Origin: Acinetobacter sp. WCHAc010034 | GTDB lineage: Bacteria > Pseudomonadota > Gammaproteobacteria > Pseudomonadales > Moraxellaceae | Direction of reading: 5' to 3' | Assembly: GCF_001696615.3 (NCBI RefSeq) | Contig: NZ_CP032279.1 | Location: forward strand, 2,480,001-2,544,000 | Length of the DNA stretch: 64,000 nucleotides | Shown: one piece after another, positions 25,646 to 35,880 of the stretch | Position numbering within the stretch: position 1 is the stretch's first letter | Layout of the letters: the number at the start of each line of letters is the position of its first letter | Translations under genes and position numbers: made by a program | Notes under the pieces: generated by a model | Told to the model about the DNA's origin: nothing | The model's input: the letters and a program-made list of their open reading frames with translations, nothing else | Databases searched by the model: none

Positions 25646-26865
25646 TGAAACGTGTTGTCGTAACAGGCATGTCTGGGATTACCTCTTTGGGTGAAACCGC
25701 AGAGCAAATTTTTGAGCAGTTTGCACAAGGCAAAAGCGGTATTCGCTATATGCCTGACTGGGAAATTTATCCTGATTTACGCAGTAAATTGGCTGGCCCG
25801 GTGGAGTCATTTACTGTACCGAAGCATTTTAACCGTAAAGTAACCCGTGGCATGGGGCGTGTTGCTTTAATGTCTACGGTATGTGCTGAAAAAGCATTGG
25901 AAGATGCAGGTTTACTGCATGCGGATATCTTAAAAAGTGGTGATGCAGGCGTGGCCTTTGGTTCCTCTGCGGGCAGTGTGGATGCCGTGCGTGAGTTTGG
26001 TGCCATGTTGATTGAGCATAATATGAGCCAATTGAATGCCACAACCTACATTCGTATGATGTCGCATACCAGTGCAGTCAATATGACGGTGTATTTTGGT
26101 TTAAAGGGTTTAACCCTACCAACTTCGAGTGCTTGTACTTCAGGTTCTATGGCGATTGGCCAAGCTTATGAAGCGATCAAATATGGCAAGCAAACTGTGA
26201 TGATTGCGGGTGGTGCGGAAGAGCTCAGTGCAGCGGGTTCAGCCGTGTTCGATGTGCTATTGGCGACCAGTGTGCAAAATGATCATCCAGAGAAAACCCC
26301 ACGTCCGTTTGATGCAAGCCGAGATGGTTTGGTGGTGGGTGAAGGTGCAGGTTGTTTGATTTTAGAAGAGTATGAACATGCGCAAGCGCGTGGGGCGACC
26401 ATTTATGCCGAGATTGTGGGTTATGGCAGCAATACCGATGGTCAGCATGTGACCCGGCCTGATTCTGAAATGATGGGCCGTTGTATGCAGCTGGCGCTGA
26501 AGGATGCGCAGCTGGCAGCAGAGAGCATTGATTATGTCAATGCGCACGGCACATCGACCGATCAGGGCGATATCGCCGAGTCGCAGGCGACTGCGCGGAT
26601 CTTGGGGAAAAAACCGATCAGCTCATTAAAAAGCTATTTTGGCCATACCTTAGGCGCGTGTGGCGCAATTGAAGCTTGGCTCAGTATTGAAATGATGCAC
26701 CGCAGCCAGCTGGTGCCGACATTAAACTTAGATCAGGTTGACAGCGCCTGCGGCGGCTTGGATTATATTGCTGGAGGGATGCGCTCAGCAGAAGCGCAAA
26801 TCATCATGAGCAATAATTTTGCATTTGGCGGTATCAATACCTCCTTAATTTTTAAACGTGTTTAA
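25645..26865 (+). CDS. apeR: Aryl-polyene beta-ketoacyl synthase (FabF type)
   Basis: The second ketosynthase of the operon has 406 residues. The nucleophile is C164 in SSACTSGSMAIG, and the histidines lie in NAHGTSTDQGD and YFGHTLGACGA. ApeR is considered an accessory ketosynthase, possibly for the first condensation. It overlaps the apeQ stop by one base. Composition changes inside the gene: the line at 26041 has 25 G/C in 60, the line at 26701 has 36, and the switch falls near 26.45 kb. The protein itself shows no break. Confidence 0.9.
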   Translation: MKRVVVTGMSGITSLGETAEQIFEQFAQGKSGIRYMPDWEIYPDLRSKLAGPVESFTVPKHFNRKVTRGMGRVALMSTVCAEKALEDAGLLHADILKSGDAGVAFGSSAGSVDAVREFGAMLIEHNMSQLNATTYIRMMSHTSAVNMTVYFGLKGLTLPTSSACTSGSMAIGQAYEAIKYGKQTVMIAGGAEELSAAGSAVFDVLLATSVQNDHPEKTPRPFDASRDGLVVGEGAGCLILEEYEHAQARGATIYAEIVGYGSNTDGQHVTRPDSEMMGRCMQLALKDAQLAAESIDYVNAHGTSTDQGDIAESQATARILGKKPISSLKSYFGHTLGACGAIEAWLSIEMMHRSQLVPTLNLDQVDSACGGLDYIAGGMRSAEAQIIMSNNFAFGGINTSLIFKRV

Positions 26866-26884
26866 TTGGGAAGAGGGCATAACA

Positions 26885-27319
26885 ATGTCATTAAAAAAAA
26901 TCTGCGCAGCCGCTGTGCTGGCTTTGGGTGGAATTGCGTCTGCAAGCGCTGCGGACAAAATGCATGACTTTAATTTTAAGGATGCGGTAGACCGCGCGGT
27001 TGCTGACGGCGCATTGGATGGTTCGGTCAAATTCTATTTGGCGGGCACCAAGTCCGGCGGCAAAGTGATTCAGAAAGGACTGGTCACCAACAAGAAAACC
27101 AATGGCTTCGCCAAATCGGCTGAAAGCTCCTGCGACCATGTGCTGCGTTCGGCACTGATTCAGTTCCAGAATACCGCAAAAGCCAAGGGCGCCAATGCGG
27201 TGACCAATTTGGTGAGCTTCTATAGGTCCAACGAAACCCGCAGCACAACGACTTACCAATGCGCTAAAGGTACAGCGTTAGCCGGCGTGGCTTTAAAGGG
27301 CGATATTGTCAAGTTTTAA
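26885..27319 (+). CDS. Small secreted protein of the aryl-polyene locus (family often misnamed excinuclease ATPase subunit)
   Basis: The 144-residue protein starts at the ATG at 26885, preceded by AGAGGG. It has a clear signal peptide (MSLKKICAAAVLALGGIASA, cleaved near ASA-ADK), so the mature form is periplasmic or secreted. Two cysteines (SSCDHV, YQCAKG) could form a disulfide. The chain KGANAVTNLVSFYR resembles YbjQ-like or DUF74-like folds in pattern only. Databases often call its relatives excinuclease subunits, which the sequence does not support. Composition is host-like. Confidence 0.72.
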   Translation: MSLKKICAAAVLALGGIASASAADKMHDFNFKDAVDRAVADGALDGSVKFYLAGTKSGGKVIQKGLVTNKKTNGFAKSAESSCDHVLRSALIQFQNTAKAKGANAVTNLVSFYRSNETRSTTTYQCAKGTALAGVALKGDIVKF

Positions 27320-27351
27320 GCGCCGCATCCAGCATAAGCCGAGTTGAGCCG

Positions 27352-28008
27352 ATGACTAAGCCCAGAGCGATTCAAATTTATCTGCATGCCTTGTCTCAGC
27401 TTGCGCCTTTAGACAAAGCCGGCTTTGCCGACCTGCGCCAGTACAGCCGCTATAAAAAGCAGCAGATTTACGCGCAGCGCAATGCGCATCTCAGCGCATT
27501 TTCCGGCCAGCCGGTTGCCGATGCAGATATTGCGCTCAGCGCATACGGCAAGCCTTTTTTAAAGCACCGGCCTGAAATTGCCTTCAACCATTCGCACAGC
27601 CAGAAAAACTACGCCTTGGCGCTCAGCGCCGGCATGCAGGATATCGGCATAGATGTGGAAGACTTGGAGCGCAAAGTTCGCTTTGAGGCCTTGGCGCGCC
27701 ATGCCTTTCACCCGCGGGAACTGGATGCCTGGAACGCTTCAGGCCAGCAGCCGGAGTACTGGTTTAAAGTCTGGACGGCTAAAGAGGCGGTGCTGAAAGC
27801 TGCAGGCTTGGGCATCCGGATGAGCCTGAATGAACTGGATACCCAAGCGCATCCGGAGCAGAACGGCGGGGTCTGCAGCCATCCAAGCCTGGGCGTTTTC
27901 GCCTATCAGAACTTTCAGCTGGCGCATGTCATGCTGACGGTAGCCTGGCGTTCTGAGCTGTCCTGCAGGGGTTTTGCTTTTCCGGATATTCAGCTGCTGC
28001 AGCGTTAG
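27352..28008 (+). CDS. 4'-phosphopantetheinyl transferase (Sfp type)
   Basis: A 218-residue Sfp-type PPTase. The Mg-binding residues are D101 and E103 (IGIDVEDLER), and the catalytic pair K144-E145 with K149 is in WTAKEAVLKAAG. The coenzyme A motif region includes NHSHSQKNYALAL. It transfers phosphopantetheine from CoA to carrier proteins, most likely ApeE S41 and ApeF S40. It lies 32 bases after the secreted-protein gene, and a shared terminator follows it. Confidence 0.9.
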   Translation: MTKPRAIQIYLHALSQLAPLDKAGFADLRQYSRYKKQQIYAQRNAHLSAFSGQPVADADIALSAYGKPFLKHRPEIAFNHSHSQKNYALALSAGMQDIGIDVEDLERKVRFEALARHAFHPRELDAWNASGQQPEYWFKVWTAKEAVLKAAGLGIRMSLNELDTQAHPEQNGGVCSHPSLGVFAYQNFQLAHVMLTVAWRSELSCRGFAFPDIQLLQR

Positions 28009-28033
28009 CCACTGCCTTTTTGCAGCGCTAAAA

Positions 28034-28055
28034 AAACCCATCCGTAGATGGGTTT
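28034..28055. terminator. Bidirectional terminator between the PPTase gene and secF
   Basis: A nine-pair stem AAACCCATC/GATGGGTTT with a four-base loop CGTA sits between convergent genes. A and T runs flank both sides, so it can stop transcription from either direction. Confidence 0.8.
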
Positions 28056-28080
28056 CTTTCATTCAGTTCAGCGCATCGAA

Positions 28081-29055
28081 TCAGCGCGGAATTTCATCTT
28101 CTTCTTCAAACTCCGGCTTGACCTGCACAATGAAGTCCTGGCGGTTCAGGCCGCGCCACAATGCAAATGCAGTGCCGATATAAATTGAAGAGTAAGTGCC
28201 GACAAAAACCCCGACAAACATCGCGACAGAGAACCAGTGCAGGCCTTCGCCGCCCAGGAACATCATCGCCAGCACCACCAGCATCAAGGTCATTGACGTA
28301 TGCACGGTGCGGCGCAAGGTTTCAGTCAGGGCAATATTGACGATTTCCATAGGCTCCGCGCCGCGGATTTTGCGGAAGTTTTCACGGATACGGTCAGAAA
28401 CTACAATATTGTCGTTCAGCGAGAAGCCTAAAAGCGCCAGAATCGCCGCCAGCACAGTCAAGTCAAACGGCCACTGCATCATGGCGAAAATGCCCACAGT
28501 GACAATGACATCGTGAAACAGCGAAAGCACGGCGCCTAAAGCCAGCTTGAATTCAAAGCGGATGGTGACATAGACCAGCATCAGCAGCAGGGCCAGCGCT
28601 ACAGCGCCGCCGGAGCGGACATACAGTTCATTGCCGACTTGGCCGCCGACCACATCTACTTTATGCACTTCGGCTGCGTTGCCCGGAAGCTGCGCAGCGG
28701 CGGTGATGGCCTTGCTTAAGTCAGCCGCTTCGGCATCTTCCTGCACCGGCATGCGGATCATCAGGTCGCGGTTCGAGCCTAAAGTCTGCACCACCGGGTC
28801 ATGGAAGCCGGCCTTGGTTAAGGCTGCCGTCACTTCAGAGGCTTTGACCGGCTGCGCATAGTTCAGCTCGGCTGCCACGCCGCCGGTAAAGTCCAAACCG
28901 AGGTTCAGGCCTTTGGTGGCAATGAAGAAAAGGCTGGCCAGCGTGAGCAGGAGTGAAATCACCGCCGCCGGCAGCGCAATCTTCATAAACGGAATGACGC
29001 GTTCGCCGTCTGGACGGCCGTACTGCTTCGGATTCAGCTGAGTATTTTCAGTCAT
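28081..29055 (-). CDS. secF: Protein translocase subunit SecF
   Basis: This 324-residue inner-membrane protein has six predicted helices and the family motif LGLDFTGGVAAEL near the start of the first periplasmic loop. The second membrane block includes GFSLNDNIVVSDRIREN. SecF acts with SecD and YajC to pull proteins across SecYEG using proton motive force. It follows secD after 11 bases, the standard order. Confidence 0.95.
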   Translation of the reverse strand: MTENTQLNPKQYGRPDGERVIPFMKIALPAAVISLLLTLASLFFIATKGLNLGLDFTGGVAAELNYAQPVKASEVTAALTKAGFHDPVVQTLGSNRDLMIRMPVQEDAEAADLSKAITAAAQLPGNAAEVHKVDVVGGQVGNELYVRSGGAVALALLLMLVYVTIRFEFKLALGAVLSLFHDVIVTVGIFAMMQWPFDLTVLAAILALLGFSLNDNIVVSDRIRENFRKIRGAEPMEIVNIALTETLRRTVHTSMTLMLVVLAMMFLGGEGLHWFSVAMFVGVFVGTYSSIYIGTAFALWRGLNRQDFIVQVKPEFEEEDEIPR

Positions 29056-29066
29056 CTTCGATCTCC

Positions 29067-30965
29067 TTAAATGCTCAACTTATGCAGGTTGCGTTTTTTG
29101 CCGTAAATCAGCTGGACCACCGCGCGGGTTACTGTAATGGCAGTAAACATTGAGCAGATAATGCCGATCATCAGGGTCACCGCGAAGCCTTTAATCGGGC
29201 CGGTGCCAATCGCAAACAGAATGAACGCCACCAAGAACGTGGTTAAGTTCGAGTCGAAAATGGTGTTGTAAGCCCGGTCATAGCCGGCCACAATGGCCTG
29301 TTTGGGCGAGGCGCCCCATTTCATCTCTTCCCGTATCCGCTCGCAGATCAGCACGTTGGCGTCGACCGCCATGCCGATGGTGATCACGATGCCGGCAATC
29401 CCCGGCAGGGTGAGCGAGGCACCGATCCAGGACATCACGGTTAAGATCATGGCCAGGTTGAACACCAGGGCAAAGTTGGCGATTAAGCCGAACAGGCGGA
29501 AGAACACCACCATCCAGATCGCCACCAGCAGGAAGCCGATTTGCGTAGACAGTACGCCTTTATCGATATTTTCCTGGCCTAGGCTTGGGCCAATCACGCG
29601 CTCTTCAACGAAGTACATTGGCGCAGCCAAAGCGCCGGCGCGCAGCATCAGCGCCAGTTCAGAGGCTTCCTGCGGCGAATCCAGTCCGGTAATGCGGAAC
29701 TGCGAGCCTAATACCGCCTGAATGGTTGCGGCGTTAATGACCACAGATTCAGTATACGGCGTGCGCACTTCAGTTTGCTTGCCGGTTTCAGGGTCAGCCA
29801 CATAGCTGATTTTCTGCTTGTTCTCAATAAACAGCACCGCCATGCGCTTGCCTACGGCATTGCGCGTGGCTTCAGCCATCAGCTTGCCGCCGGCCGTGTC
29901 CAGCGTAATGTTCACTTCGGCGCCGCCAGTGTCCTGGCTGAAGCCGGAAGATGCATTCTGCACGCGTTCGCCGGTCAGGATGCGGCTGCGGTTCAGCAGC
30001 AGCTGGCGCCCGCTGTCCAAAGATTCATAGGCGAATGCTTCGGTGCCCGGAGGCAGCGCGCCTTTCACCTGGCCGGTATACGGGTCAATGTACTGGTCAT
30101 TCAGGTCAGAGACTAAGCGGAATTCGAGGTTGGCGGTGCGGCCAAGCACGCGCTTCGCTTCGGCAGTATCCTGCACGCCCGGAAGCTCAACCACAATGCG
30201 GTTGCTGCCCTGAGTCTGCACCAGTGCCTCAGCCACGCCCAGCTCGTTAATCCGGTTGCGCAGCGTGGTTAAGTTCTGGTTCACCGCATAGGATTCAATT
30301 TCCTGCTTGCGCACATCGGTATAATTCAGGCGCAGGGTTGAGCCGCTGTCGGTCGCAACTGCCTGCTGGGTAAATTCATTGCCGTTGCGGCGCAGGAAAT
30401 CCATCGCTGCTGAACGGTCATCATTATTGGCGAACTGCACCGTAATGGTGTTGCTGCTCAGCGAAAGGCTGTTGAATTTCAGTTTATTGTCACGCAGCTG
30501 GCGGCGCAGGTCGGCAGCCGATGTTTCCATGCGCTGCGCAATGGCTTTATCCATGTCCACTTCAAGCAGGAAGTGCACGCCGCCGCGCAGGTCCAGGCCG
30601 AGCTTCATCGGCTTGGCGCCGATTTTCTGCAGCCATTCAGGCGTAGTCGGCGCAAGGTTCAGCGCAACAACATAGTCATCGCCTAAGCCGCGGCGCAGCG
30701 CATCTTTGGCTTTCAGCTGTGCTTCGCTTGAATCTACGCGCAATAAGGCAGCATTATTGGTGAAGCTGTTGTCATGTGTCGCAATTTTTTCACTTTTTAA
30801 TATTTGCTCTGCTTTTTGCACGATGCTCTGGTCAATTTGAGTACCGGCTTTGGCACCCGAAATCTGAACGGCAGGTTCATCTGGATACAAACTTGGCAGG
30901 GCATATAATGTGCTGACCACTAAAACCACTAGGATCAGCAGATATTTCCATGCTGGGTAACGCAT
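29067..30965 (-). CDS. secD: Protein translocase subunit SecD
   Basis: A 632-residue RND-like translocase subunit. An N-terminal anchor YLLILVVLVVSTLYAL precedes a large periplasmic region with LGLDLRGGVHFLLEVD (P1 domain). The six-helix block has MAVDANVLICERIREE, the proton-coupling region. It pairs with SecF. A hairpin with a T-run separates it from yajC, which may lower its expression relative to yajC and tgt. Confidence 0.95.
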   Translation of the reverse strand: MRYPAWKYLLILVVLVVSTLYALPSLYPDEPAVQISGAKAGTQIDQSIVQKAEQILKSEKIATHDNSFTNNAALLRVDSSEAQLKAKDALRRGLGDDYVVALNLAPTTPEWLQKIGAKPMKLGLDLRGGVHFLLEVDMDKAIAQRMETSAADLRRQLRDNKLKFNSLSLSSNTITVQFANNDDRSAAMDFLRRNGNEFTQQAVATDSGSTLRLNYTDVRKQEIESYAVNQNLTTLRNRINELGVAEALVQTQGSNRIVVELPGVQDTAEAKRVLGRTANLEFRLVSDLNDQYIDPYTGQVKGALPPGTEAFAYESLDSGRQLLLNRSRILTGERVQNASSGFSQDTGGAEVNITLDTAGGKLMAEATRNAVGKRMAVLFIENKQKISYVADPETGKQTEVRTPYTESVVINAATIQAVLGSQFRITGLDSPQEASELALMLRAGALAAPMYFVEERVIGPSLGQENIDKGVLSTQIGFLLVAIWMVVFFRLFGLIANFALVFNLAMILTVMSWIGASLTLPGIAGIVITIGMAVDANVLICERIREEMKWGASPKQAIVAGYDRAYNTIFDSNLTTFLVAFILFAIGTGPIKGFAVTLMIGIICSMFTAITVTRAVVQLIYGKKRNLHKLSI

Positions 30966-30984
30966 TCGTTTTCTTCTTAAAATG

Positions 30985-31008
30985 AAAAAAGCCGCGCGGA
31001 TGCGCGAC
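30985..31008 (-). terminator. Attenuator-like hairpin between yajC and secD
   Basis: On the minus strand, GTCGCGC (complement of 31002-31008) pairs with GCGCGGC (30991-30997), and six T follow (complement of 30985-30990). It lies between the yajC stop and secD start. Because the secDF genes must be transcribed, this is likely a partial terminator. Confidence 0.65.
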
Positions 31009-31019
31009 TGTTTTTTTGA

Positions 31020-31349
31020 TTAAAGGTTGTTTAGCGTGCCTTCAGGAAGAACTGAAATCACGCTGGCGCGCTGGACTTTCACCTCTACGCCGCGGCTTAA
31101 TTCAACCACTGCAAAATCGCCGTCGATTTTAGTGATTTTGCCCATCAGGCCGCCGGCAAAAACCACTTCGCTGCCTACGCCTAAGCTTTCAACCAGCGCG
31201 CGGTGCTCTTTTGCGCGCTTGGCTTGCGGGCGCCAGATCAGGAAGTAGAAGATTGCGACAAAAACCGCAATCATCAAAATATTTGCCATAAGGCTTGGCT
31301 GCTGTGCTGCTTCACCCGCCGCGTGAGCGGTAGAAATAAAAAGGCTCAT
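31020..31349 (-). CDS. yajC: Preprotein translocase accessory subunit YajC
   Basis: A 109-residue protein with one N-terminal membrane helix (LMANILMIAVFVAIFYFLIW) and a cytosolic domain holding EHRALVESLGVGSEVVFAGG. This is the usual length and layout of YajC, which binds SecDF. The gene sits between tgt and secD, as in most gamma-proteobacteria. Confidence 0.93.
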   Translation of the reverse strand: MSLFISTAHAAGEAAQQPSLMANILMIAVFVAIFYFLIWRPQAKRAKEHRALVESLGVGSEVVFAGGLMGKITKIDGDFAVVELSRGVEVKVQRASVISVLPEGTLNNL

Positions 31350-31452
31350 TTCAATTTCCTAAACTAATAAAACTGTATATCAATAACATGATAATAAATT
31401 GGCTTGTTCTGCAATTTACCCTGTCTTTTTCCTCAGCGCAAATGCCGCAGGA

Positions 31453-32890
<1,438 letters not shown>

Positions 32891-33460
32891 CTAGAAATTC
32901 GGGCGGTAATCAAAATTCTGCGTTGCCGCGCTGTCGCGGAACGGGCGGATGGCTTTTTTGCCTAAAGTCATGGTATTGACAATATTATTCGGGAAAATCT
33001 GGATGTGATTGTTGAACAGTTCGACGTTGCGGTTGAAAATGGTGATGGCCGCGCCGACGTTCTCGTTCTGCTCTTCAATTTCAACCATCATTTTCAGATA
33101 AATTTCATTGGCTTTCAGTTCAGGATAGTTTTCCACTACTACATTCAGGCTGTGCATCAGCTCTTTGTTCAGCGACTCAATGCGCTGCAGCTGCGACACA
33201 TCGGTATTGTTCAGGTTCAGGTTCAGAATGTTCTGGCGCAGTTCGGTGACTTTTTCCAGCGTGCCTTTTTCAAAGCTGGAGTACTGTTCGACCAGCGGCT
33301 GCAGGCCGTCCAGAATCTTGATTTTCTGGCGCTCATAGCTGGCGACGTCCGCCCATGCCCGGATGGTGGCGTTATGGTGGCGCACAATGTTGTTGCGGAT
33401 CATGATGCAGGCAAAAACCGCAGCGATGATCAGTAAAAAAAACAGCAGCAGTGCCATCAT
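32891..33460 (-). CDS. LemA family protein
   Basis: Counted from the ATG at 33460, the protein has 189 residues. A single N-terminal helix (MALLLFFLLIIAAVFACIM) is followed by a long helical, LemA-type cytoplasmic or periplasmic domain (RNNIVRHHNATIRAWADV, SLNKELMHSLNVVVENYPEL). AGGGGA precedes this ATG. A further in-frame ATG at 33487 also has a ribosome binding site (AGGAG), so the start is uncertain. The function of LemA proteins is unclear. It follows the unknown 33490-34518 gene with almost no gap. Confidence 0.85.
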   Translation of the reverse strand: MMALLLFFLLIIAAVFACIMIRNNIVRHHNATIRAWADVASYERQKIKILDGLQPLVEQYSSFEKGTLEKVTELRQNILNLNLNNTDVSQLQRIESLNKELMHSLNVVVENYPELKANEIYLKMMVEIEEQNENVGAAITIFNRNVELFNNHIQIFPNNIVNTMTLGKKAIRPFRDSAATQNFDYRPNF

Positions 33461-33489
33461 CTCAATTCCCCTAAAGCCCGCATGCACTC

Positions 33490-34518
33490 CTATTTCAGGA
33501 ATTGCATCAGGTCATGCTTTAAATTTTCTAATGCAGTTAATTTAAACGTTCTCAGATGCCCGCGCAATGCTGAAATATCTTCGATCTTTTCCGCTTTGCT
33601 GGACGCTTTGAACAGATCCTGCGGCCCAAGAAAGCACAGGAGATTGCTGGATGGATGAAACATCAGGTCGCCCTGGCGCTGCGCAAAAAAATCCGCCAGG
33701 CGCAGCACGAAGCCGGGGCTCATCAGCTTGGCGGTCTGCATTTCATCGCTGCCGTAAAATTTCAGGCGCTGATTGATCTGAATGTCGCTGCTGTGCCATG
33801 GGAAGCTGTAGGGATAGTAAAATGCGGTATTCATGCTGGACACCGCAATGCCCTGAATTTCCACATCAAAGACAAATATGCCCCATAAGTCTTTATGCAC
33901 TTCCTTCAGCTTGATTTCTTCGCCGTCTTTGCCGCGGGCTTTAATTTCATCGACATAATGGTACTGAAACAGCAGCACCTGATGCTGCCGGCCATTTTCA
34001 TCTTCCCAGACCGAACTGGCGTAAGTGCTGATGTCATTGGAAAGCGAGCCGCGGCTGAAGGCGGGAAACAGGCGCTTGATGTGCGCAATGAAATGCAGCT
34101 GGTTCATTGGGATGGAAATGTGCTGCGGCTGCCGGCCAAAGGCCAGCTGATATTTTTTGGCGATGCTTTCCTTTTCCAGGAAAGCGATGACCTCCTGCAC
34201 CGGATCATCATTCTCATAGCTGATGTAGGCCCCGAAGATCATCAGCAGGCCGGCCAGCAGGCACAGCTGCGCCCAGAAATGCGCGGCCTGGAAAAAAAAC
34301 GGCAAGGCCGTCAAGACGCCGGCCACAGCCAGCAGGCGCGGCAGCAGGTTTTCAAAGCGCAGGCTGATCGGCGCATTCCAGGGGTGCAGCCCATCCAGAA
34401 TTTCCTGATGCGACTGCGCGCTGCGCCCCAGATCCCACAGCCGGGCGATATTCTGGAAAATCACCTGATTTTTCCTGCGCCGGATATGAATGGACTGCTT
34501 GACGGAATCGAGGGGCAT
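33490..34518 (-). CDS. Membrane-associated protein of unknown function next to LemA
   Basis: I do not recognise this 342-residue protein with confidence. It has two hydrophobic helices near residues 62-95 (LLAVAGVLTALPFFF, LCLLAGLLMIFGAYI). A large soluble region follows (LFQYHYVDEIKARGKDG, HKDLWGIFVFDVEIQG). The topology and the pairing with LemA recall DUF3137-type proteins, which often sit beside lemA. It starts 14 bases after queA and is likely co-transcribed with queA and lemA. Partnership with LemA is inferred from adjacency. Confidence 0.6.
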   Translation of the reverse strand: MPLDSVKQSIHIRRRKNQVIFQNIARLWDLGRSAQSHQEILDGLHPWNAPISLRFENLLPRLLAVAGVLTALPFFFQAAHFWAQLCLLAGLLMIFGAYISYENDDPVQEVIAFLEKESIAKKYQLAFGRQPQHISIPMNQLHFIAHIKRLFPAFSRGSLSNDISTYASSVWEDENGRQHQVLLFQYHYVDEIKARGKDGEEIKLKEVHKDLWGIFVFDVEIQGIAVSSMNTAFYYPYSFPWHSSDIQINQRLKFYGSDEMQTAKLMSPGFVLRLADFFAQRQGDLMFHPSSNLLCFLGPQDLFKASSKAEKIEDISALRGHLRTFKLTALENLKHDLMQFLK

Positions 34519-34532
34519 GGGCGGGCTTCCGG

Positions 34533-35573
34533 CTATTTCAGGCGGATGCTGTCAATCAGCATGGCGTCGCCATAGCTGAAAAAGCGGTACTGGCTGTCTA
34601 CAGCATGGCGGTAGGCGTTCAGAATATTGTCGCGGCTGGACAGGGCAGCCACCAGCATCAGCAGGGTGGACTCCGGCAGGTGGAAGTTGGTGATCAGGCG
34701 GTCAACCACTTTAAACTCATAGCCTGGATAGATGAAAATCTGGGTGTCGCCGGTCCAGGCCTGCAGCGCGCCGCCATGCGCCTGAGCTGCGCTTTCAGCG
34801 GCGCGGGTTGCGGTGGTGCCGACCGCAATCACTTTATTGCCGCGGGCTTTGGCCTGCCGGATCAGCTCAACGGTCTGTTCCGGCACATCGCACCATTCGC
34901 TGTGCATAATGTGGTTGGCAATATCCGCTGCGCGCACAGGCAGGAAAGTGCCGGCGCCGACATGCAGGGTGACAAAGGCCTTGCCGATGCCTTTGGCCTC
35001 TAATTTTTCCAGCAGCTCCTGATCAAAATGCAGGCTGGCGGTCGGGGCAGCCACGCTTGCCAGCTTGGCCGGATCGTTGAAAACGGTTTGATAGCGTTCG
35101 GTGTCAATGGCTTCCGCTTCGCGGTTGAAGTACGGGGGAATCGGCAGGGCGCCGTATTGCTCCAAAACTTCTAAAATCGGCTGTGAAAACTCAACGATGA
35201 ACAGGTTTTCATGGCGGCCTTTGACCGTTACCTGCACTTCATCCGGGCCAATAAACAGTTCTGCGCCGGCTTTCGGCGAGTTGCTGGCTTTAATGTGGCA
35301 GTGGGCAATGAATTTGTCCATCATGCGCTCAACCAGCACTTCAACTGCGCCGCCGCTGGCGCGTTTGCCTTTTAAGCGCGCCTTCATGACTTTGGTGTCG
35401 TTCAGCAGCAGCAGGTCGCCCGGCTCAAGCAAATCCAGAATGTCAGTGAAATGGCCGTCATGATGCTGGCCTTGGCTGTCTAGATGAAGCAGGCGGGAGG
35501 CGCTGCGGTTCTGCAGCGGGTAGCGGGCAATGAGTTCATCGGGGAGATCAAAACTGAAATCTGAAAGTTGCAT
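34533..35573 (-). CDS. queA: S-adenosylmethionine:tRNA ribosyltransferase-isomerase
   Basis: A 346-residue enzyme of queuosine synthesis that adds the epoxycyclopentanediol ring to preQ1-tRNA using SAM. Family landmarks include [13 protein letters not shown] at the start, [25 protein letters not shown] and [12 protein letters not shown]. The length is normal. Upstream lies the divergent tRNA-Leu gene. Downstream the gene is followed by the unknown/LemA pair rather than directly by tgt. Confidence 0.95.
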   Translation of the reverse strand: MQLSDFSFDLPDELIARYPLQNRSASRLLHLDSQGQHHDGHFTDILDLLEPGDLLLLNDTKVMKARLKGKRASGGAVEVLVERMMDKFIAHCHIKASNSPKAGAELFIGPDEVQVTVKGRHENLFIVEFSQPILEVLEQYGALPIPPYFNREAEAIDTERYQTVFNDPAKLASVAAPTASLHFDQELLEKLEAKGIGKAFVTLHVGAGTFLPVRAADIANHIMHSEWCDVPEQTVELIRQAKARGNKVIAVGTTATRAAESAAQAHGGALQAWTGDTQIFIYPGYEFKVVDRLITNFHLPESTLLMLVAALSSRDNILNAYRHAVDSQYRFFSYGDAMLIDSIRLK

Positions 35574-35708
35574 GAGGAATGTATAAAGCAGCAGGGGATA
35601 AAATTGCGCCTAGTATATGCTTTTTTAAGTTTGATGGCTGAATTTGGCGATTTATGAAGCGAAAAAATCTCAAGCGCTTTAAAAGTAATCAAATGCGTAT
35701 TTCATGCG

Positions 35709-35736
35709 TTGACAAGTTTTTGAAACAGGGTAATAT
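35709..35736 (+). promoter_or_regulatory. Promoter of tRNA-Leu
   Basis: A perfect -35 TTGACA (35709-35714) and a -10-like TAATAT (35731-35736) are spaced by 16 bp. The tRNA begins 14 bases after the -10 box. Confidence 0.75.
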
Positions 35737-35750
35737 AGCCGTCATCCACT

Positions 35751-35837
35751 CCCGAGGTGGTGAAATTGGTAGACGCGGCGGACTCAAAATCCGCTGTCAG
35801 AGATGACGTGTCGGTTCGAGTCCGACCCTCGGGACCA
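35751..35837 (+). tRNA. tRNA-Leu (anticodon CAA)
   Basis: An 87-base cloverleaf with a long variable arm, typical of leucine tRNA. The acceptor stem CCCGAGG pairs with CCTCGGG, followed by discriminator A and encoded CCA. The D region GGTGGTGAAATTGGTAGAC and the T-loop GGTTCGAGTCC are standard. The anticodon stem GCGGA/TCCGC encloses CTCAAAA, giving CAA, which reads UUG codons. No integrase lies nearby, so it shows no sign of use as an attachment site. Confidence 0.95.
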
Positions 35838-35846
35838 AGATTTTGA

Positions 35847-35880
35847 AAAACCCCAAGCATATTAAGCCTTGGGGTTTTTT
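35847..35880 (+). terminator. Terminator after tRNA-Leu
   Basis: The stem CCCCAAG/CTTGGGG with a ten-base loop is followed by six T (35875-35880). A-rich bases before the stem would extend it. Confidence 0.85.

Noticed and set aside
26885..27319. Naming the secreted protein an excinuclease ATPase subunit
   Set aside because: It has no Walker motifs and carries a signal peptide.
35751..35837. tRNA-Leu as an attachment site for a mobile element
   Set aside because: No integrase, no direct repeat of the tRNA 3' end and housekeeping genes on both sides.
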